DNA of 64,000 bases, from positions 1 to 64,000 of the forward strand of contig JAHCMI010000016.1 of the NCBI GenBank assembly GCA_019192545.1, given 5' to 3'. Below the pieces are notes generated by a model. It did no database searches, was not told where the DNA came from, and saw only the letters and a list, made by a program, of their open reading frames with translations. A program made the position numbers and the translations under genes. This DNA comes from Rivularia sp. MS3. Lineage in GTDB: Bacteria > Cyanobacteriota > Cyanobacteriia > Cyanobacteriales > Nostocaceae. Positions within the stretch are counted from its first letter, which is position 1, and every line of letters begins with the position of its first letter. Positions 1 to 10,538 of the stretch are shown in pieces.

Positions 1-38
1 ATATTTTTTATATTTACGATATGCCCATCAAAACTAAC

Positions 39-166
39 GGGACAGACTACTAGTTCATTTCATTAGTTTTGACGGGTTCATGGAAGAGGGTTTTATTATT
101 TTCTCCCCCTGCTTCCCCTAAACCGTCATATTTAATGAAAACGAGTACTAATGAGTGGTCTGTCCC
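39..166. mobile_element. Possible small MITE-like element
   Basis: A roughly 128-bp segment is bounded by near-perfect inverted 12-mers: GGGACAGACTAC at 39-50 and GTGGTCTGTCCC at 155-166, which differ at one position when paired. There is no coding potential between them. I cannot see a clear target-site duplication, so this is only a candidate non-autonomous element. A second inverted pair (TCAAAACTAA near 28 and TTAGTTTTGA near 63) overlaps its left end. Confidence 0.35.
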
Positions 167-268
167 ATAAGTAATAAGAGAGTAACGATTCTTACACGTG
201 ATATACAATTTAATTGCACCTATAGGCGATCGCTCTATTTTTTGTCAGATTAAAATTTCAAATTATTG

Positions 269-598
269 TTATCGATTGTCACCGTTACCTTTCAAAGTTC
301 CTTTGGCTCTACGATTTTCCAATTTTTGAATATTTGCTTCTAGCACGTCGTTAAAACTTAATCCTAATTCTTTAGCTAAAACAGCAACATACCAAGCGAC
401 ATCACCCAATTCTAGCTTCAGCTTTTCACGAGATTCTTCATCTAAAATAGAATTACCATCGCGAATCAGTCGCTTGATTAATTCTGAAACTTCTCCCGTT
501 TCACCTGCTAACCCTATACATGGATATATCCAGTTGTTTCCTTTGTTAGGATATATGCCAAATTCAAAAACCCGTTCCTGGTATTTGTCAGCATCCAT
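269..598 (-). CDS. MazG-like nucleotide pyrophosphohydrolase
   Basis: Small all-alpha NTP pyrophosphohydrolase of the MazG superfamily, which hydrolyses (d)NTPs or modified nucleotides to monophosphates plus pyrophosphate in the cytosol. The diagnostic metal-binding acidic motifs are present: GLAGETGEVSE near residue 30 and ELGDVAWYVA near residue 65, giving the E-x(2-3)-E and E-x2-D ligands. At about 109 residues it is a single-domain form, much shorter than E. coli MazG. I start it at the ATG at 598; a TTG ten codons upstream would also be in frame but has no better ribosome site. It stands alone, with its 5' end facing the EAL-domain gene but on the same strand. The exact substrate is unknown. 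Confidence 0.8.
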   Translation of the reverse strand: MDADKYQERVFEFGIYPNKGNNWIYPCIGLAGETGEVSELIKRLIRDGNSILDEESREKLKLELGDVAWYVAVLAKELGLSFNDVLEANIQKLENRRAKGTLKGNGDNR

Positions 599-680
599 AG
601 TAGAATTGCATTGGTTTTTCTGTAACAACTTTGAATTATAGACTAAATTTTAACTAATAACGATGCACTTCTGTTTGTTT

Positions 681-3017
681 TCAGCAAGCAGCTTTCAAAA
701 TGGGAAAGGTAGAGCAATCAATTAAACTCGGCTTACCAAAGAAATAACCCTGAGCATAATCAATCTTTAAATCTTGTAAAATATTGACAATTTCTTGATT
801 CTCTGCAAATTCTGCAATTGTTTTAACTTTGATTGCATCAGCTAAATAATTGATAGCCTGCACCATTGCTTTGGTAACGGCTTCTGTATGAATTTCTCTA
901 ATAAATGAACCGTCAATTTTCAAATAGTCTACAGGAAGATTTTTCAAATATGTTAGCGATGACATTCCTTTACCAAAGTCATCAAGAGCAAAGCAACATC
1001 CTAAAGATTTAAGAGACTTGATAAATTTAGAAGCTTGAGATAAATTATTAATCGCGATAGTTTCCGTAATTTCAAAGCAGAATATATCCGGAGGAAAACT
1101 ACATTCTAAAAACTTTTGATACAAGTATTTAAGAAACTGGTTGTCGTTAAGAGATGCTCCAGAAATATTCACAGAGAAACAGATATTATCCCAATTTGTT
1201 AATTTTGCATTGCTCAAATATTTGAATAAATTATCTATTACCCATAAATCAATTCTAGGCATCATTGAATAAAGGTTTGCAACTTCTAGAAATTCTTCTG
1301 GTAAGATAACTGCACCGCTATCATCTATCAGCCTAATCAGCACTTCATAATGTATTTTCCTGTTGTCTTTGTTTAAAGGAACAATGGGCTGAGTGTATAA
1401 ACAAAATTTGTTCTCGTCTAATGCTTTACGCAATTTTTTAACCCATAATAGCTGGGAATTCTTCCTCGATTTTTCTCTTGCTATGTCATGAATATATATT
1501 TGTTCCCTATTACGCCCTTGTGCTTTCGCTAAATATAAAGCATGGTCCGCAGCTTCTACTAATAATATGGGATTATCATCGCTATTAGGAATAGAACCAG
1601 CAATCCCCATACTTACTGTCACTGCTGAAGATACCGAAGAACTAGTGTGGGAAATGTTTAATTGCTGAATTTTATTTCTGATCGCTTCTGCAACCTTGAG
1701 GGCACCTCTAGCTGGAGTATAAGGTAAAATAATTACGAATGCCCCACCTGCATATCTAGCAACACAATCAGCTGGACGTTTTGCAGTATTTGCAATCGCA
1801 TCTGCAATCATTCGCAAACATTTATCACCTGCGTGATGTCCGTAAGTATCGTTATAAGATTTAAAACAGTCAACGTCGCACATAATTATAGATAATGGTG
1901 AAGGAATGCGACGTAAACGATTCCACTCTTGAATTAACTTTTCATCGAAAAAGCGACGATTATAAACTTTTGTCAAGGAATCACACAAAGCAAGCTGTTT
2001 TAGTTCTTTATTCGCCGTACTAAGCTGATTGCATAGCCTTGCTTGCTGAATTCCAATTGCTAATTGGTTTACCAAACGCTGAATGAATTGAATTTCTTCT
2101 GATTTCCATTGCCTGGTTGCACTACATTGATGTACTGTAAGAAATCCCCATAAGAAAAAATTTCGAGATGCTAATACTCCCTCAAATTCATCACTTTTGA
2201 AAAGTATTGGTATTGTTAAAGCAGCTTTCACTTGAAAGTGCTGTAAATTCTTTAAAGATAAACTATCTAGATTCGATTGTTCAATATCATCTATTGCTTT
2301 AATATCACCCCGGAGAAATAGAGCTTTTTCTTCTCTATCTTTGATAAAATATTTATGAGCAATGTTATCTTGCGGTATTTCTGATATCCCAGGCTGAACA
2401 ACTTGCTCCTCTATATAGCTATAAAGATTATCTAAGCGACTGATCAGAACGCGATCGCACTTTAAGTATTGTAAAATTTCTTTAGCAGCAGTTCTAATTA
2501 CGAAACTAACGTCTAAGGAATCACGAATGCGCTCGGAAAGTTGAGATAAAAGTTTTTCCTGCTGTGCTTGCTGCTGTAATATCCCGTTTTGCTCTACCAA
2601 ACTGTTACGCAATTTTTCCATATTAATATGGGTTTGAATGCGAGCAATCAATTCTTCTTTCTGAATTGGTTTGGTTACGTAGTCAACTGCTCCTAATTCA
2701 AATCCACGCACTTTGTTAATACTATCTGACAAGCCAGTCATAAATATCACGGGAATGTCTTTGGTAACAGAATTAATTTTCAACTGTCGGCAGATTTCAA
2801 AACCATCTATACCAGACATCAAAATATCCAGCAAAATTAAATCTGGTTTACTATATTCCGCACTTTTAAGGGCATTATTTCCGGTTTGAGCGACTAATAC
2901 TTTAAATCCAGCCGCACGTAAATAACTAAATAAAACGTTTAAATTATTAGGAGTATCATCAACGACTAAAATAACTCCTTTATATTCATCCACTACATCA
3001 TCTGACTTATCGAGCAT
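681..3017 (-). CDS. Response regulator with GAF, degenerate GGDEF and EAL domains (probable c-di-GMP phosphodiesterase)
   Basis: A 778-residue soluble signalling protein. Domains in order: receiver (about 14-130, DD at 20-21, phospho-acceptor D64, TGL and K motifs), short coiled coil, GAF (about 165-330), GGDEF-like (about 345-500) and EAL (about 525-770). The GGDEF signature reads AGGAF (423-427), so both catalytic acids are lost, but an RxxD inhibitory-site motif (RPAD, 414-417) is still five residues upstream. The EAL domain looks active: EVL (E558), NISG, FEITET, DDFG, KIDGSF and QGYFFGKP are all present. The likely job is phosphorylation- and GAF-controlled c-di-GMP breakdown, with the dead cyclase acting as a c-di-GMP or GTP sensor. 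No kinase is directly adjacent; the next gene upstream is a hybrid kinase in the same orientation, separated by 600 bp. Confidence 0.9.
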   Translation of the reverse strand: MLDKSDDVVDEYKGVILVVDDTPNNLNVLFSYLRAAGFKVLVAQTGNNALKSAEYSKPDLILLDILMSGIDGFEICRQLKINSVTKDIPVIFMTGLSDSINKVRGFELGAVDYVTKPIQKEELIARIQTHINMEKLRNSLVEQNGILQQQAQQEKLLSQLSERIRDSLDVSFVIRTAAKEILQYLKCDRVLISRLDNLYSYIEEQVVQPGISEIPQDNIAHKYFIKDREEKALFLRGDIKAIDDIEQSNLDSLSLKNLQHFQVKAALTIPILFKSDEFEGVLASRNFFLWGFLTVHQCSATRQWKSEEIQFIQRLVNQLAIGIQQARLCNQLSTANKELKQLALCDSLTKVYNRRFFDEKLIQEWNRLRRIPSPLSIIMCDVDCFKSYNDTYGHHAGDKCLRMIADAIANTAKRPADCVARYAGGAFVIILPYTPARGALKVAEAIRNKIQQLNISHTSSSVSSAVTVSMGIAGSIPNSDDNPILLVEAADHALYLAKAQGRNREQIYIHDIAREKSRKNSQLLWVKKLRKALDENKFCLYTQPIVPLNKDNRKIHYEVLIRLIDDSGAVILPEEFLEVANLYSMMPRIDLWVIDNLFKYLSNAKLTNWDNICFSVNISGASLNDNQFLKYLYQKFLECSFPPDIFCFEITETIAINNLSQASKFIKSLKSLGCCFALDDFGKGMSSLTYLKNLPVDYLKIDGSFIREIHTEAVTKAMVQAINYLADAIKVKTIAEFAENQEIVNILQDLKIDYAQGYFFGKPSLIDCSTFPILKAAC

Positions 3018-3045
3018 AATACTTTAGATAGATATACATTACTAA

Positions 3046-3090
3046 TTAGCTGTCAATTCTGAATCGGTTTAATTAAGAATTAACAGCTAA
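3046..3090. promoter_or_regulatory. 15-bp inverted repeat upstream of the EAL-domain gene
   Basis: Arms 3046-3060 (TTAGCTGTCAATTCT) and 3076-3090 (AGAATTAACAGCTAA) pair with one mismatch around a 15-base loop, starting 29 bases upstream of the minus-strand start codon at 3017. No T-run follows, so a terminator is unlikely. It could be an operator or a structured 5' leader. This is inference from the sequence alone. Confidence 0.4.
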
Positions 3091-3623
3091 ACATGTGAAT
3101 GATTTCATTAGGCAAAAAGTAAATTAGTTAGAGTCGGTTCTGAACTTTACATAACATTTATTGTATAGCTTTAATAGAAGAATTAAAGTATAACAATAAT
3201 TCGGTTCAGAGCTTATTAATTAATATAATATAGCTACATCTAAGAACTTAAATCAATGTCAATCTCTGGCTTATAGCAATTTTTTGGAACTGATAATCAA
3301 GTCTTCCAAAAATGGCACTATAAGTCAGCTAAATTTGATTGATATCAATACTAGTTGATTATATATGCAGCAACATTTCACTTTCAGGCAGTTAATTTAT
3401 TCGGCTTAAGCACGCTTGTACAAACAAAAGTAAGTGAATAAATAGCTTTTAGTACAAAAGTACTAAACTAGTAGTGCTATTGTTCCATTCTCCTAATTTC
3501 AAATCATATATTTAAGCAGTTCAACTATTTACAGACGAAATGTAAGGTATATTACATTTTTATGTTCACAGTAATTTTACAGATATTCAATAGTGAAAAT
3601 ACTGAATTACACTTAAGAGGATA
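3091..3623. other. Intergenic region, no gene seen
   Basis: AT-rich spacer between two minus-strand signalling genes. I see no open frame with a ribosome site on either strand. It contains a short perfect palindrome-like stretch around AGTACAAAAGTACT near 3451. It presumably holds the promoter of the EAL-domain gene. Confidence 0.5.
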
Positions 3624-6600
3624 TTATTTAAGGAAATTTTCCAAAAATTTTTGTAGTTTATGCTGCTGAAAGCTTTGAGCAAGTTCGCAAGCTTTCTTAA
3701 CGAATGGCAGATACTTAGTATCCAGATTTTCTAAATACTCTACTTGCTGAATAATCGCTTCAATGTCTCCAATTTGAGTTAAGTGTATGAGTTGGTTTAG
3801 TTGCTCGTTTGATGGGGGTATTAGAGCTTCATTTGTATTTATATCTTGGCTAACAGCGATTTGCTGTGACTGGTTTTTATCAGTTAATGACAGTGATTTG
3901 GGCGATTCGGGATAAACCCACTCGATTTCGATAAATTGGGCTATGGATTTTATGAGTATCTTTAAATCTACAGGTTTAGATAAAAAAGCATTACATCCGA
4001 TGCGGTAGCTAGAAAGTTGAGCATCAAACATTGCGTTGGCAGAAATAGCGATAATCGGTAAATCTTTAAACTGAGGATTGTTTTTTAAAGCTTTAGTTGT
4101 TTCAAAACCATCCATGATTGGCATGACTAAATCTAATAAAATCAAATCAGGTTTGAGATTTTCAACTTTTTCTAAAGCTTGTTTACCGTTAGTCGCCTCG
4201 CTAATTTCAAAACCTAACTGTTGTAAATAGCTGACGACTACAGCACGATTAATTTTGTTATCATCTACAACCAGAATTTTCGGCTGTTTGCCTTTGATAC
4301 CAATGGGATGCACTTCCAAGTTAAAATCGGTAAAATTCTGAGTATTCTCTATTTGTGAGAAATGCAGATCGAAATAAAATGTACTGCCTTTTTGAGCGGT
4401 GCTTTCGACTTCGATTTCTCCACCCATAAGATTTACAATTTTTTTACTAATGCTCAAACCCAATCCACTACCTTCGTTTAAAGAGTCATCAGTTTTTAAT
4501 TGGTGGAATGGTAAAAATATTTCTTTAATTTTATCTTCGGGTATACCAATTCCTGTATCTTCAATTTGAAATCGAATTAAACAGCTATTATTATCTTGCT
4601 CTTGGCAATCTTCGAGTTTGCTAACGTAAAAATTAACTTCGCCATTGTGAGTAAATTTAACGGCATTACCTAGTAAGTTCAGTAAAACTTGCCTTAAACG
4701 AGTTTCATCGCCTCGAATTACCGCAGGCAACGGGGATAATGCTTGATAATTAAAAATAATATTCTTTTGCTGAGCGCGAACATTAATAATTGAGTTTATT
4801 TTTTCTAAAAATAAAGGGAAGGAGATGTCTTTTAGCTCTAATTCTAACTGTTCGGCTTCAATTTTTGATAAATTTAAAATATCATTAAGCAAAGTAAGCA
4901 AATGTTCGCCAGATTGATGAATTATATCTATTTTATTATGCTGCTCTCTGCTTAAAGTCTCATCAGCTTGAAGAATTTGAGCAAAACCTAAAATACCATT
5001 TAAAGGAGTTCTTAATTCATGACTCATATGAGCAATAAAAGAACTTTTTGCTTGATTGGTGGTTTCTGCAGCTTCTTTAGCACGAGATAGCTGTATGGTA
5101 TTTTTTTCTAGCTGATAGTTAGCTCGATAAAGCTGTTCTTTAGCGTTTCTAATTTCGGTAATATCAATGCAAGAACCAATATAGCCAATTACTTTACCTT
5201 GCTCGTCAAAGCGAGGAACTTCTTTGCCTAACATCCAATAATATTGTCCGTCACTTCCTCGGATGCGGAACTGTATTTCAACTGGTTGACTATTCTTTTT
5301 GACATTAGATAAATCTTTGCACCATGAATCTTGCTGTAAATCTTCTTCATGAATATTTTCAAGCCAAGCATCACCAAGTTGCTGCTCTAAACTAATATCA
5401 GTCAATTCCAACCATGCTTTGTTAAGAAATATTGCTTTACCGTCAGCATCACTCATCCATATAAGTACGGGAGCGCTATCAGCCATAGTTTTAAACCGAG
5501 CTTCGCTTTCTCGTAAAGCAGCTTCGGCTTTTTTACGCTCGGTAATATCAATCATTACCGCTAAAGTACGTATTATCTCTCCAGCTTCATTTTTGTCAGC
5601 AACTGCGCTTAAAAGCGTCTCCATTACCTCTCCGGTTTTGGGTACAAATTGATAATTAATATCCCAACAGCTACCTTTACGGAAAAATTCAGGTAGAACA
5701 GCTCGTGCATAATTGCGCGATTCTGAGGTAAGGAATTGAAAAAATCTTTTACCGATAACTTCTTGGCGTTGATAGCCTAATTTATCAAGCCAATAATTAC
5801 TTACGTCGAGAATTCTACCATCTTTATCGATAGAATGTAGCATCACTGGCGTTCTTAAGTATAAGCTACGAAATCTTTCTTCGCTATCGCGTAAATCAGC
5901 TTCAGCTTGTTTGCGATAGCTGATATCTCGAATCAATTTTAAAAAGCCGAATATATTACCTTGCTTGTCTCTTACGGGAGTTTTTAAAGTTTCGCTGACA
6001 AAAATTTCTTGATTGCTGCGACGAAACTTAACTTCTAAGGGTGTTATTTTGTCAAATGTAGTTTGACTATCGTAGTTTTCATTATTTTCAATTAAATCTA
6101 TTTTGTTTTTATGATAATCTTCTACGTTAGCATATAGATTCTTGGGGCTTTGTCCGATTAATTCTTGCGGTTGATAACCAAACAAATTGGTAAAGCCGGG
6201 ATTGAGCATTCTGATTTTACGAGCCTTATCTGTGAAAATTAAGGCATCGGGTAAAGAGTTAAAAATTGCTTCAAATTCAGCTTGTTTTTGATTTAATTGA
6301 TAGTTGACATCTTGTAGCGTGTTTAAAGTTTTTTGTAGCTGATTTTGAGCAGTTTTGATGTCGTTAATATCAATAAAACTCAGAACTACACCATCAAATG
6401 TACCGTTATCTTTTATATAAGGATTCACCCGCATCAGCAAGTATTTATCAAAAGCTGCAAGCTTTACTTCTAAATCAAGCGACTTCTCATTTTGAGTTAC
6501 TTCCTCAATAATTTTCAGAAAATCAGCACAGTCAAGATTATGGCTGAGATGTTTTAAGGGACGATTAATATCAGTTTCTATCAGATTTATGGCAATAGTG

Positions 6601-8867
6601 GCAGCAGGAGTAAATTTGCGAATTCTTAGCTGTTTATCTAAAAATACTACTCCAATATTTGTGCTTCGGAGCAAATTATTAATATCTTCGTTAAGTTCAA
6701 TTAATTCGTGTATCTTTAATTGATATTCAGAATTAACCGTATATAGTTCTTGGTTTACTGAATGTAATTCTTCATTAGTACTTTGTAATTCTTCATTAGA
6801 AGCAGTTAACTCTTCGTTAGCAGCTTGATGTTCTTCATCAATAGATTCTAATTCTTCTACCAAGGTTTGGAAACTTTCTTCAGCCTGCTTTAATTGGTAT
6901 TCTAAATGGTTAATTCGTTCAGAAGCTTGAGAATCTGGCTGAAAATTTTCTTCTGGTGTAAAGTGAACTGATGTATGTTGCTCTTGAAAATTTATCATTA
7001 ATAAATCATCGGCAACTTTACTATCCTCATAAAAATCTACTGTTAATTGTATTGTACGAATGTAATCGTCTTCTATTAGTTTTATACCTTTATAAACAAC
7101 AGTTGTTTTTTCTTTTCTTATTCTGTATAAAGCTGTATTCAAAGGTAATTTTAATGATGGCGATACAAGTTGAGTGATATCGCTAGTTAATTTTCCTACA
7201 GGTATTCTTAAAACTTGTGCTAAATCTTCAAATATTTCTACTACCTGATTATTTTTATCTACAATCAGACAAGTTGATTTATTTTTATTCAAAAAGGTTT
7301 TTAACACCTTTTCTAACATTATTTCTCTTTTTGTCGATTTTTTCTTTACAGAAGATAGGGCTTGATTGGAATATTTACCATATTTTTCCGTTTTATCTAC
7401 GGAGAATATCGGCATATTTAAAGTTACATCTCTTCGCTTATAATATATTTTATGCTTTCTTATTATCGGAACAAATTCATCTTCTAAATCACCTAAATGT
7501 TCGGAATCTCCTAGAAATAAAATGCCTTGATTTTTGAGCGAAAAATGTATGCTTTGCAGCACTTTACGCTGTAGTTCTGGCTGCAAATAAATTAGCATGT
7601 TGCGGCAAGTAACTAAATTTATCCGAGTAAAACCGACATCCTTGGTTAAATCGTGAGTCGCGAAAATCAACATATCTCGCAGTTTTCGCGTTACTTGAAA
7701 TGAATCTTGCCTCGGAATAAAGTATTTTTCTAACCTTTGAGTATTAATATGCTCTGCAATATCTTGAGGATAAATACCAATCGCAGCTTTTTCTAAAGCT
7801 TCCTCATTAATATCTGTAGTAAATATTTTCACCCTCAGCCGCTTTTGCGATTTTTCTAAAGCTTCATCTACCAAAATAGCTAGAGAATATGCTTCTTCTC
7901 CCGTAGCACATCCGCTTACCCAAAATCTTAATTCTTCATCCGACTGAGTTTTCTCAATTAAATCGGGAATTACTTTCCGGGATAAATATTCCCAAGCACC
8001 TGTATCTCTAAAAAAACTGGTAACGGTAATAGATAAATCTTGAAACAAAGCCTGCTTTTCCTTGTCAGACTTTTGCAGAATTTTAATGTATTCTTCAATT
8101 TTATTGCAGTAATGAGCAGCACAACGACGATGTATGCGTCTCGATAATGTACTGCGTTTATAAAACGAGAAATTAACTTCTTGGTATTGAGATAATATCT
8201 CAGTAATTTGAAAGAGTTTTTGATCGTTTAAACCTAAATAAGAATTAATATATTCCTGCTTTATAGATATAGGTGAAATCAGAAAGGTATAGACTAACTG
8301 CGCTAGTTCAGCCGGAGCAGCAACTTGACTGATGCCATTAAGGTTTCTTTGAGGCACATTTTGCAAATTTAATGTTGCGATCGCGCTTAAAGGCATACCA
8401 TCGAATTCAGCAGTAGAAGGTTCTTGAACTAAAACAATACCCTTAGCTTCATTGATTGCTTTTAAACCAATGGAACCATCACTTCCCGTACCCGATAAAA
8501 CCACCCCAATTGCGTATTCTGGATAATTTTGCGCTAAAGACTTAAAAAATAAGTCAATCGGAAAATTAGGTTTTACATGCTTTTGATCTTCTCGCTTAAC
8601 TAAATGCAAGCTGCCGTCTTCTATAATCAAATTTTTATCTGCTGGAATTAAATAGATAGAATTAGGAGCTAACTCCATACCATCGGTAACTCTGTAAATA
8701 TCCATCCGGGTATGTCGCTGCAATATCTCCTTCATCAAACTTTTGAAGTTAGGAGAAAGATGTTGCACAATGACAAACGCAGCACCACTATCATTAGGCA
8801 TATTTTGAAAAAATTCTTCAATTGCCTGTAAACCACCAGCAGATGCACCAATCCCTACGACAAACAA
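3624..8867 (-). CDS. CheB-CheR-PAS-histidine kinase-receiver fusion protein
   Basis: A 1747-residue hybrid sensor. It opens with a CheB methylesterase domain (triad S9, H36, D130 with spacing like classical CheB), then CheR methyltransferase (about 215-480; SAM-binding SGCATGEEAYS and TCRNMLIYL motifs). A heptad coiled coil rich in NEEL repeats (about 645-720), four PAS domains (about 725-1240), HisKA with H1283 in SHELRTPLNG, an HATPase with intact N and G boxes, and a receiver with D1579 follow. The tail after 1645 is the helical extension common in cyanobacterial hybrid kinases. The gene starts at TTG (8867), chosen because GGAG lies eight bases upstream and the CheB glycine-rich loop begins at residue 5. 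No separate chemoreceptor gene is nearby, so the esterase and methyltransferase may act on an unlinked or atypical partner. Confidence 0.92.
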   Translation of the reverse strand: MFVVGIGASAGGLQAIEEFFQNMPNDSGAAFVIVQHLSPNFKSLMKEILQRHTRMDIYRVTDGMELAPNSIYLIPADKNLIIEDGSLHLVKREDQKHVKPNFPIDLFFKSLAQNYPEYAIGVVLSGTGSDGSIGLKAINEAKGIVLVQEPSTAEFDGMPLSAIATLNLQNVPQRNLNGISQVAAPAELAQLVYTFLISPISIKQEYINSYLGLNDQKLFQITEILSQYQEVNFSFYKRSTLSRRIHRRCAAHYCNKIEEYIKILQKSDKEKQALFQDLSITVTSFFRDTGAWEYLSRKVIPDLIEKTQSDEELRFWVSGCATGEEAYSLAILVDEALEKSQKRLRVKIFTTDINEEALEKAAIGIYPQDIAEHINTQRLEKYFIPRQDSFQVTRKLRDMLIFATHDLTKDVGFTRINLVTCRNMLIYLQPELQRKVLQSIHFSLKNQGILFLGDSEHLGDLEDEFVPIIRKHKIYYKRRDVTLNMPIFSVDKTEKYGKYSNQALSSVKKKSTKREIMLEKVLKTFLNKNKSTCLIVDKNNQVVEIFEDLAQVLRIPVGKLTSDITQLVSPSLKLPLNTALYRIRKEKTTVVYKGIKLIEDDYIRTIQLTVDFYEDSKVADDLLMINFQEQHTSVHFTPEENFQPDSQASERINHLEYQLKQAEESFQTLVEELESIDEEHQAANEELTASNEELQSTNEELHSVNQELYTVNSEYQLKIHELIELNEDINNLLRSTNIGVVFLDKQLRIRKFTPAATIAINLIETDINRPLKHLSHNLDCADFLKIIEEVTQNEKSLDLEVKLAAFDKYLLMRVNPYIKDNGTFDGVVLSFIDINDIKTAQNQLQKTLNTLQDVNYQLNQKQAEFEAIFNSLPDALIFTDKARKIRMLNPGFTNLFGYQPQELIGQSPKNLYANVEDYHKNKIDLIENNENYDSQTTFDKITPLEVKFRRSNQEIFVSETLKTPVRDKQGNIFGFLKLIRDISYRKQAEADLRDSEERFRSLYLRTPVMLHSIDKDGRILDVSNYWLDKLGYQRQEVIGKRFFQFLTSESRNYARAVLPEFFRKGSCWDINYQFVPKTGEVMETLLSAVADKNEAGEIIRTLAVMIDITERKKAEAALRESEARFKTMADSAPVLIWMSDADGKAIFLNKAWLELTDISLEQQLGDAWLENIHEEDLQQDSWCKDLSNVKKNSQPVEIQFRIRGSDGQYYWMLGKEVPRFDEQGKVIGYIGSCIDITEIRNAKEQLYRANYQLEKNTIQLSRAKEAAETTNQAKSSFIAHMSHELRTPLNGILGFAQILQADETLSREQHNKIDIIHQSGEHLLTLLNDILNLSKIEAEQLELELKDISFPLFLEKINSIINVRAQQKNIIFNYQALSPLPAVIRGDETRLRQVLLNLLGNAVKFTHNGEVNFYVSKLEDCQEQDNNSCLIRFQIEDTGIGIPEDKIKEIFLPFHQLKTDDSLNEGSGLGLSISKKIVNLMGGEIEVESTAQKGSTFYFDLHFSQIENTQNFTDFNLEVHPIGIKGKQPKILVVDDNKINRAVVVSYLQQLGFEISEATNGKQALEKVENLKPDLILLDLVMPIMDGFETTKALKNNPQFKDLPIIAISANAMFDAQLSSYRIGCNAFLSKPVDLKILIKSIAQFIEIEWVYPESPKSLSLTDKNQSQQIAVSQDINTNEALIPPSNEQLNQLIHLTQIGDIEAIIQQVEYLENLDTKYLPFVKKACELAQSFQQHKLQKFLENFLK

Positions 8868-9189
8868 TTTGCTATTCTCCTTATCAAATAACTATCTAAA
8901 TATTCGACTTTTCCGCAAAATATACTGATAAAGCAATTTGCACTTTATATAATATTAAATTTTGTAAGTAATTATACATATCTTTAGAAAGAGATAATTA
9001 GGGTTTGTTGATTGCTAATAGTTATCAGTTATCAGGAATTAAATAATTTTAGATTTTGCATGGAAAGTAAGTATTGCATTGATAAAAAGTCCGCGATACT
9101 TTCTAATTGTTGCTAAGTGGCTACTGTTAACTCTCCTCATCCCCTCCACTTTGCAGTAAGCTGATAAACTATGCGCTCATCTAACTCAT
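8868..9189. other. Divergent intergenic region
   Basis: 322 bp between the divergently transcribed fusion kinase and dapL, holding both promoters. The GGAG ribosome site of the kinase lies at its left edge. I see no hairpin or conserved operator that I can name. Confidence 0.5.
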
Positions 9190-10425
9190 ATGGCAACTAT
9201 TAACGACAATTATTTGAAACTGAAAGCAGGTTATTTATTTCCTGAAATTGCTCGCAGAGTCAATGCTTTTGCACAAGCTAATCCCGATGCTAAAATCATT
9301 AAGCTGGGAATTGGTGACGTTACCGAACCATTACCGCAAGCTTGCCGCACTGCGATGATGAAAGCCACCGAAGAAATGGGCAACCGCGAAACCTTTAAAG
9401 GTTATGGCCCCGAACAAGGTTATGGCTGGTTGCGTGAAAAAATTGCACAGCATGACTTTCAATCGCGAGGATGTGAAATTGATGCCTCAGAAATCTTTAT
9501 TTCTGATGGTTCTAAATGCGATACGGGTAATATTCTTGATATTTTTGGCAAAAATAATACTATCGCCGTTACAGATCCAGTTTATCCTGTTTATGTTGAT
9601 ACTAACGTCATGGCAGGTCATACAGGGGATGCAAAGAAAAGTGGTGAATATGAAGGCTTAGTATATTTACCTGTAACTGCTGACAATGATTTTACCGCTC
9701 AGATTCCCGATCGCAAAGTAGATTTAATCTACCTTTGTTTCCCTAACAATCCCACGGGAGCCACAGCTACTAAAGAAGATTTAAAAGCCTGGGTGGATTA
9801 TGCCAAAGCAAACAACTCAATCATCTTCTTTGACTCAGCTTACGAAGCCTACATCACCGATTCAGAGCTTCCTCATTCGATTTACGAAATAGAAGGTGCC
9901 AGAGATTGCGCCATCGAATTCCGTTCCTTTTCTAAAAATGCAGGCTTTACCGGAACCCGTTGCGCGTTTACAGTAGTACCCAAAACACTTACAGCAAAAG
10001 CCTCTGACGGTTCTGATGTCGAGTTGTGGAAACTGTGGAATCGTCGTCAATCTACCAAATTTAACGGCGTATCTTATATAGTACAGCGCGGCGCAGAAGC
10101 AGTTTATTCTAAAGAAGGGCAGGAACAAATCAAGCAGCTTGTCAGCTTCTATTTAGAAAATGCCAAAATAATCCGCGAAAAACTTACAGCAGCAGGATTG
10201 CAAGTTTACGGAGGAGTCAACGCTCCTTATGTCTGGGTTAAAACTCCAAACGGACTTACCAGTTGGGATTTCTTTGATAAATTAGTCAATACCTGTAACG
10301 TAGTAGGTACGCCAGGTTCTGGTTTTGGTGCTGCCGGTGAAGGATATTTCCGTATTTCAGCTTTTAACAGTAGAGAAAATGTAGAAGAAGCAATGAAGCG
10401 GATTACCGAAAAATTTAAAGTTTAA
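9190..10425 (+). CDS. dapL: LL-diaminopimelate aminotransferase
   Basis: 411-residue PLP enzyme that converts tetrahydrodipicolinate plus glutamate to LL-diaminopimelate in one step, feeding lysine and peptidoglycan synthesis; this DapL route is the one used by cyanobacteria and plants. The N-terminal [12 protein letters not shown] motif, the [10 protein letters not shown] loop and the PLP lysine K249 in [15 protein letters not shown] are clear, and the length matches the family. The ATG at 9190 aligns with the family start. It is a single-gene unit facing a small convergent gene. Confidence 0.96.
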   Translation: MATINDNYLKLKAGYLFPEIARRVNAFAQANPDAKIIKLGIGDVTEPLPQACRTAMMKATEEMGNRETFKGYGPEQGYGWLREKIAQHDFQSRGCEIDASEIFISDGSKCDTGNILDIFGKNNTIAVTDPVYPVYVDTNVMAGHTGDAKKSGEYEGLVYLPVTADNDFTAQIPDRKVDLIYLCFPNNPTGATATKEDLKAWVDYAKANNSIIFFDSAYEAYITDSELPHSIYEIEGARDCAIEFRSFSKNAGFTGTRCAFTVVPKTLTAKASDGSDVELWKLWNRRQSTKFNGVSYIVQRGAEAVYSKEGQEQIKQLVSFYLENAKIIREKLTAAGLQVYGGVNAPYVWVKTPNGLTSWDFFDKLVNTCNVVGTPGSGFGAAGEGYFRISAFNSRENVEEAMKRITEKFKV

Positions 10426-10446
10426 ACTTTGTACTTGATAAATCAT

Positions 10447-10467
10447 AGTCAGGCAAAATGCCTGACT
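10447..10467. terminator. Hairpin between convergent genes (possible terminator)
   Basis: AGTCAGGC (10447-10454) and GCCTGACT (10460-10467) form a perfect 8-bp stem with a five-base loop, 22 bases after the dapL stop. It lacks a T-run on either strand, so its role as a terminator is probable only from its position. Confidence 0.5.
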
Positions 10468-10538
10468 GTAATCGAGGCAAAAAGTTTAGCAAGTAATTGA
10501 TGTATAAATAAAAATGATAATTTTCGTTGCAATAAACA

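Noticed and set aside
6971-7537. Plus-strand frames within the fusion kinase gene
   Set aside because: Antisense to well-supported CheR/PAS coding sequence, rich in Leu/Phe/Tyr as expected of shadows.
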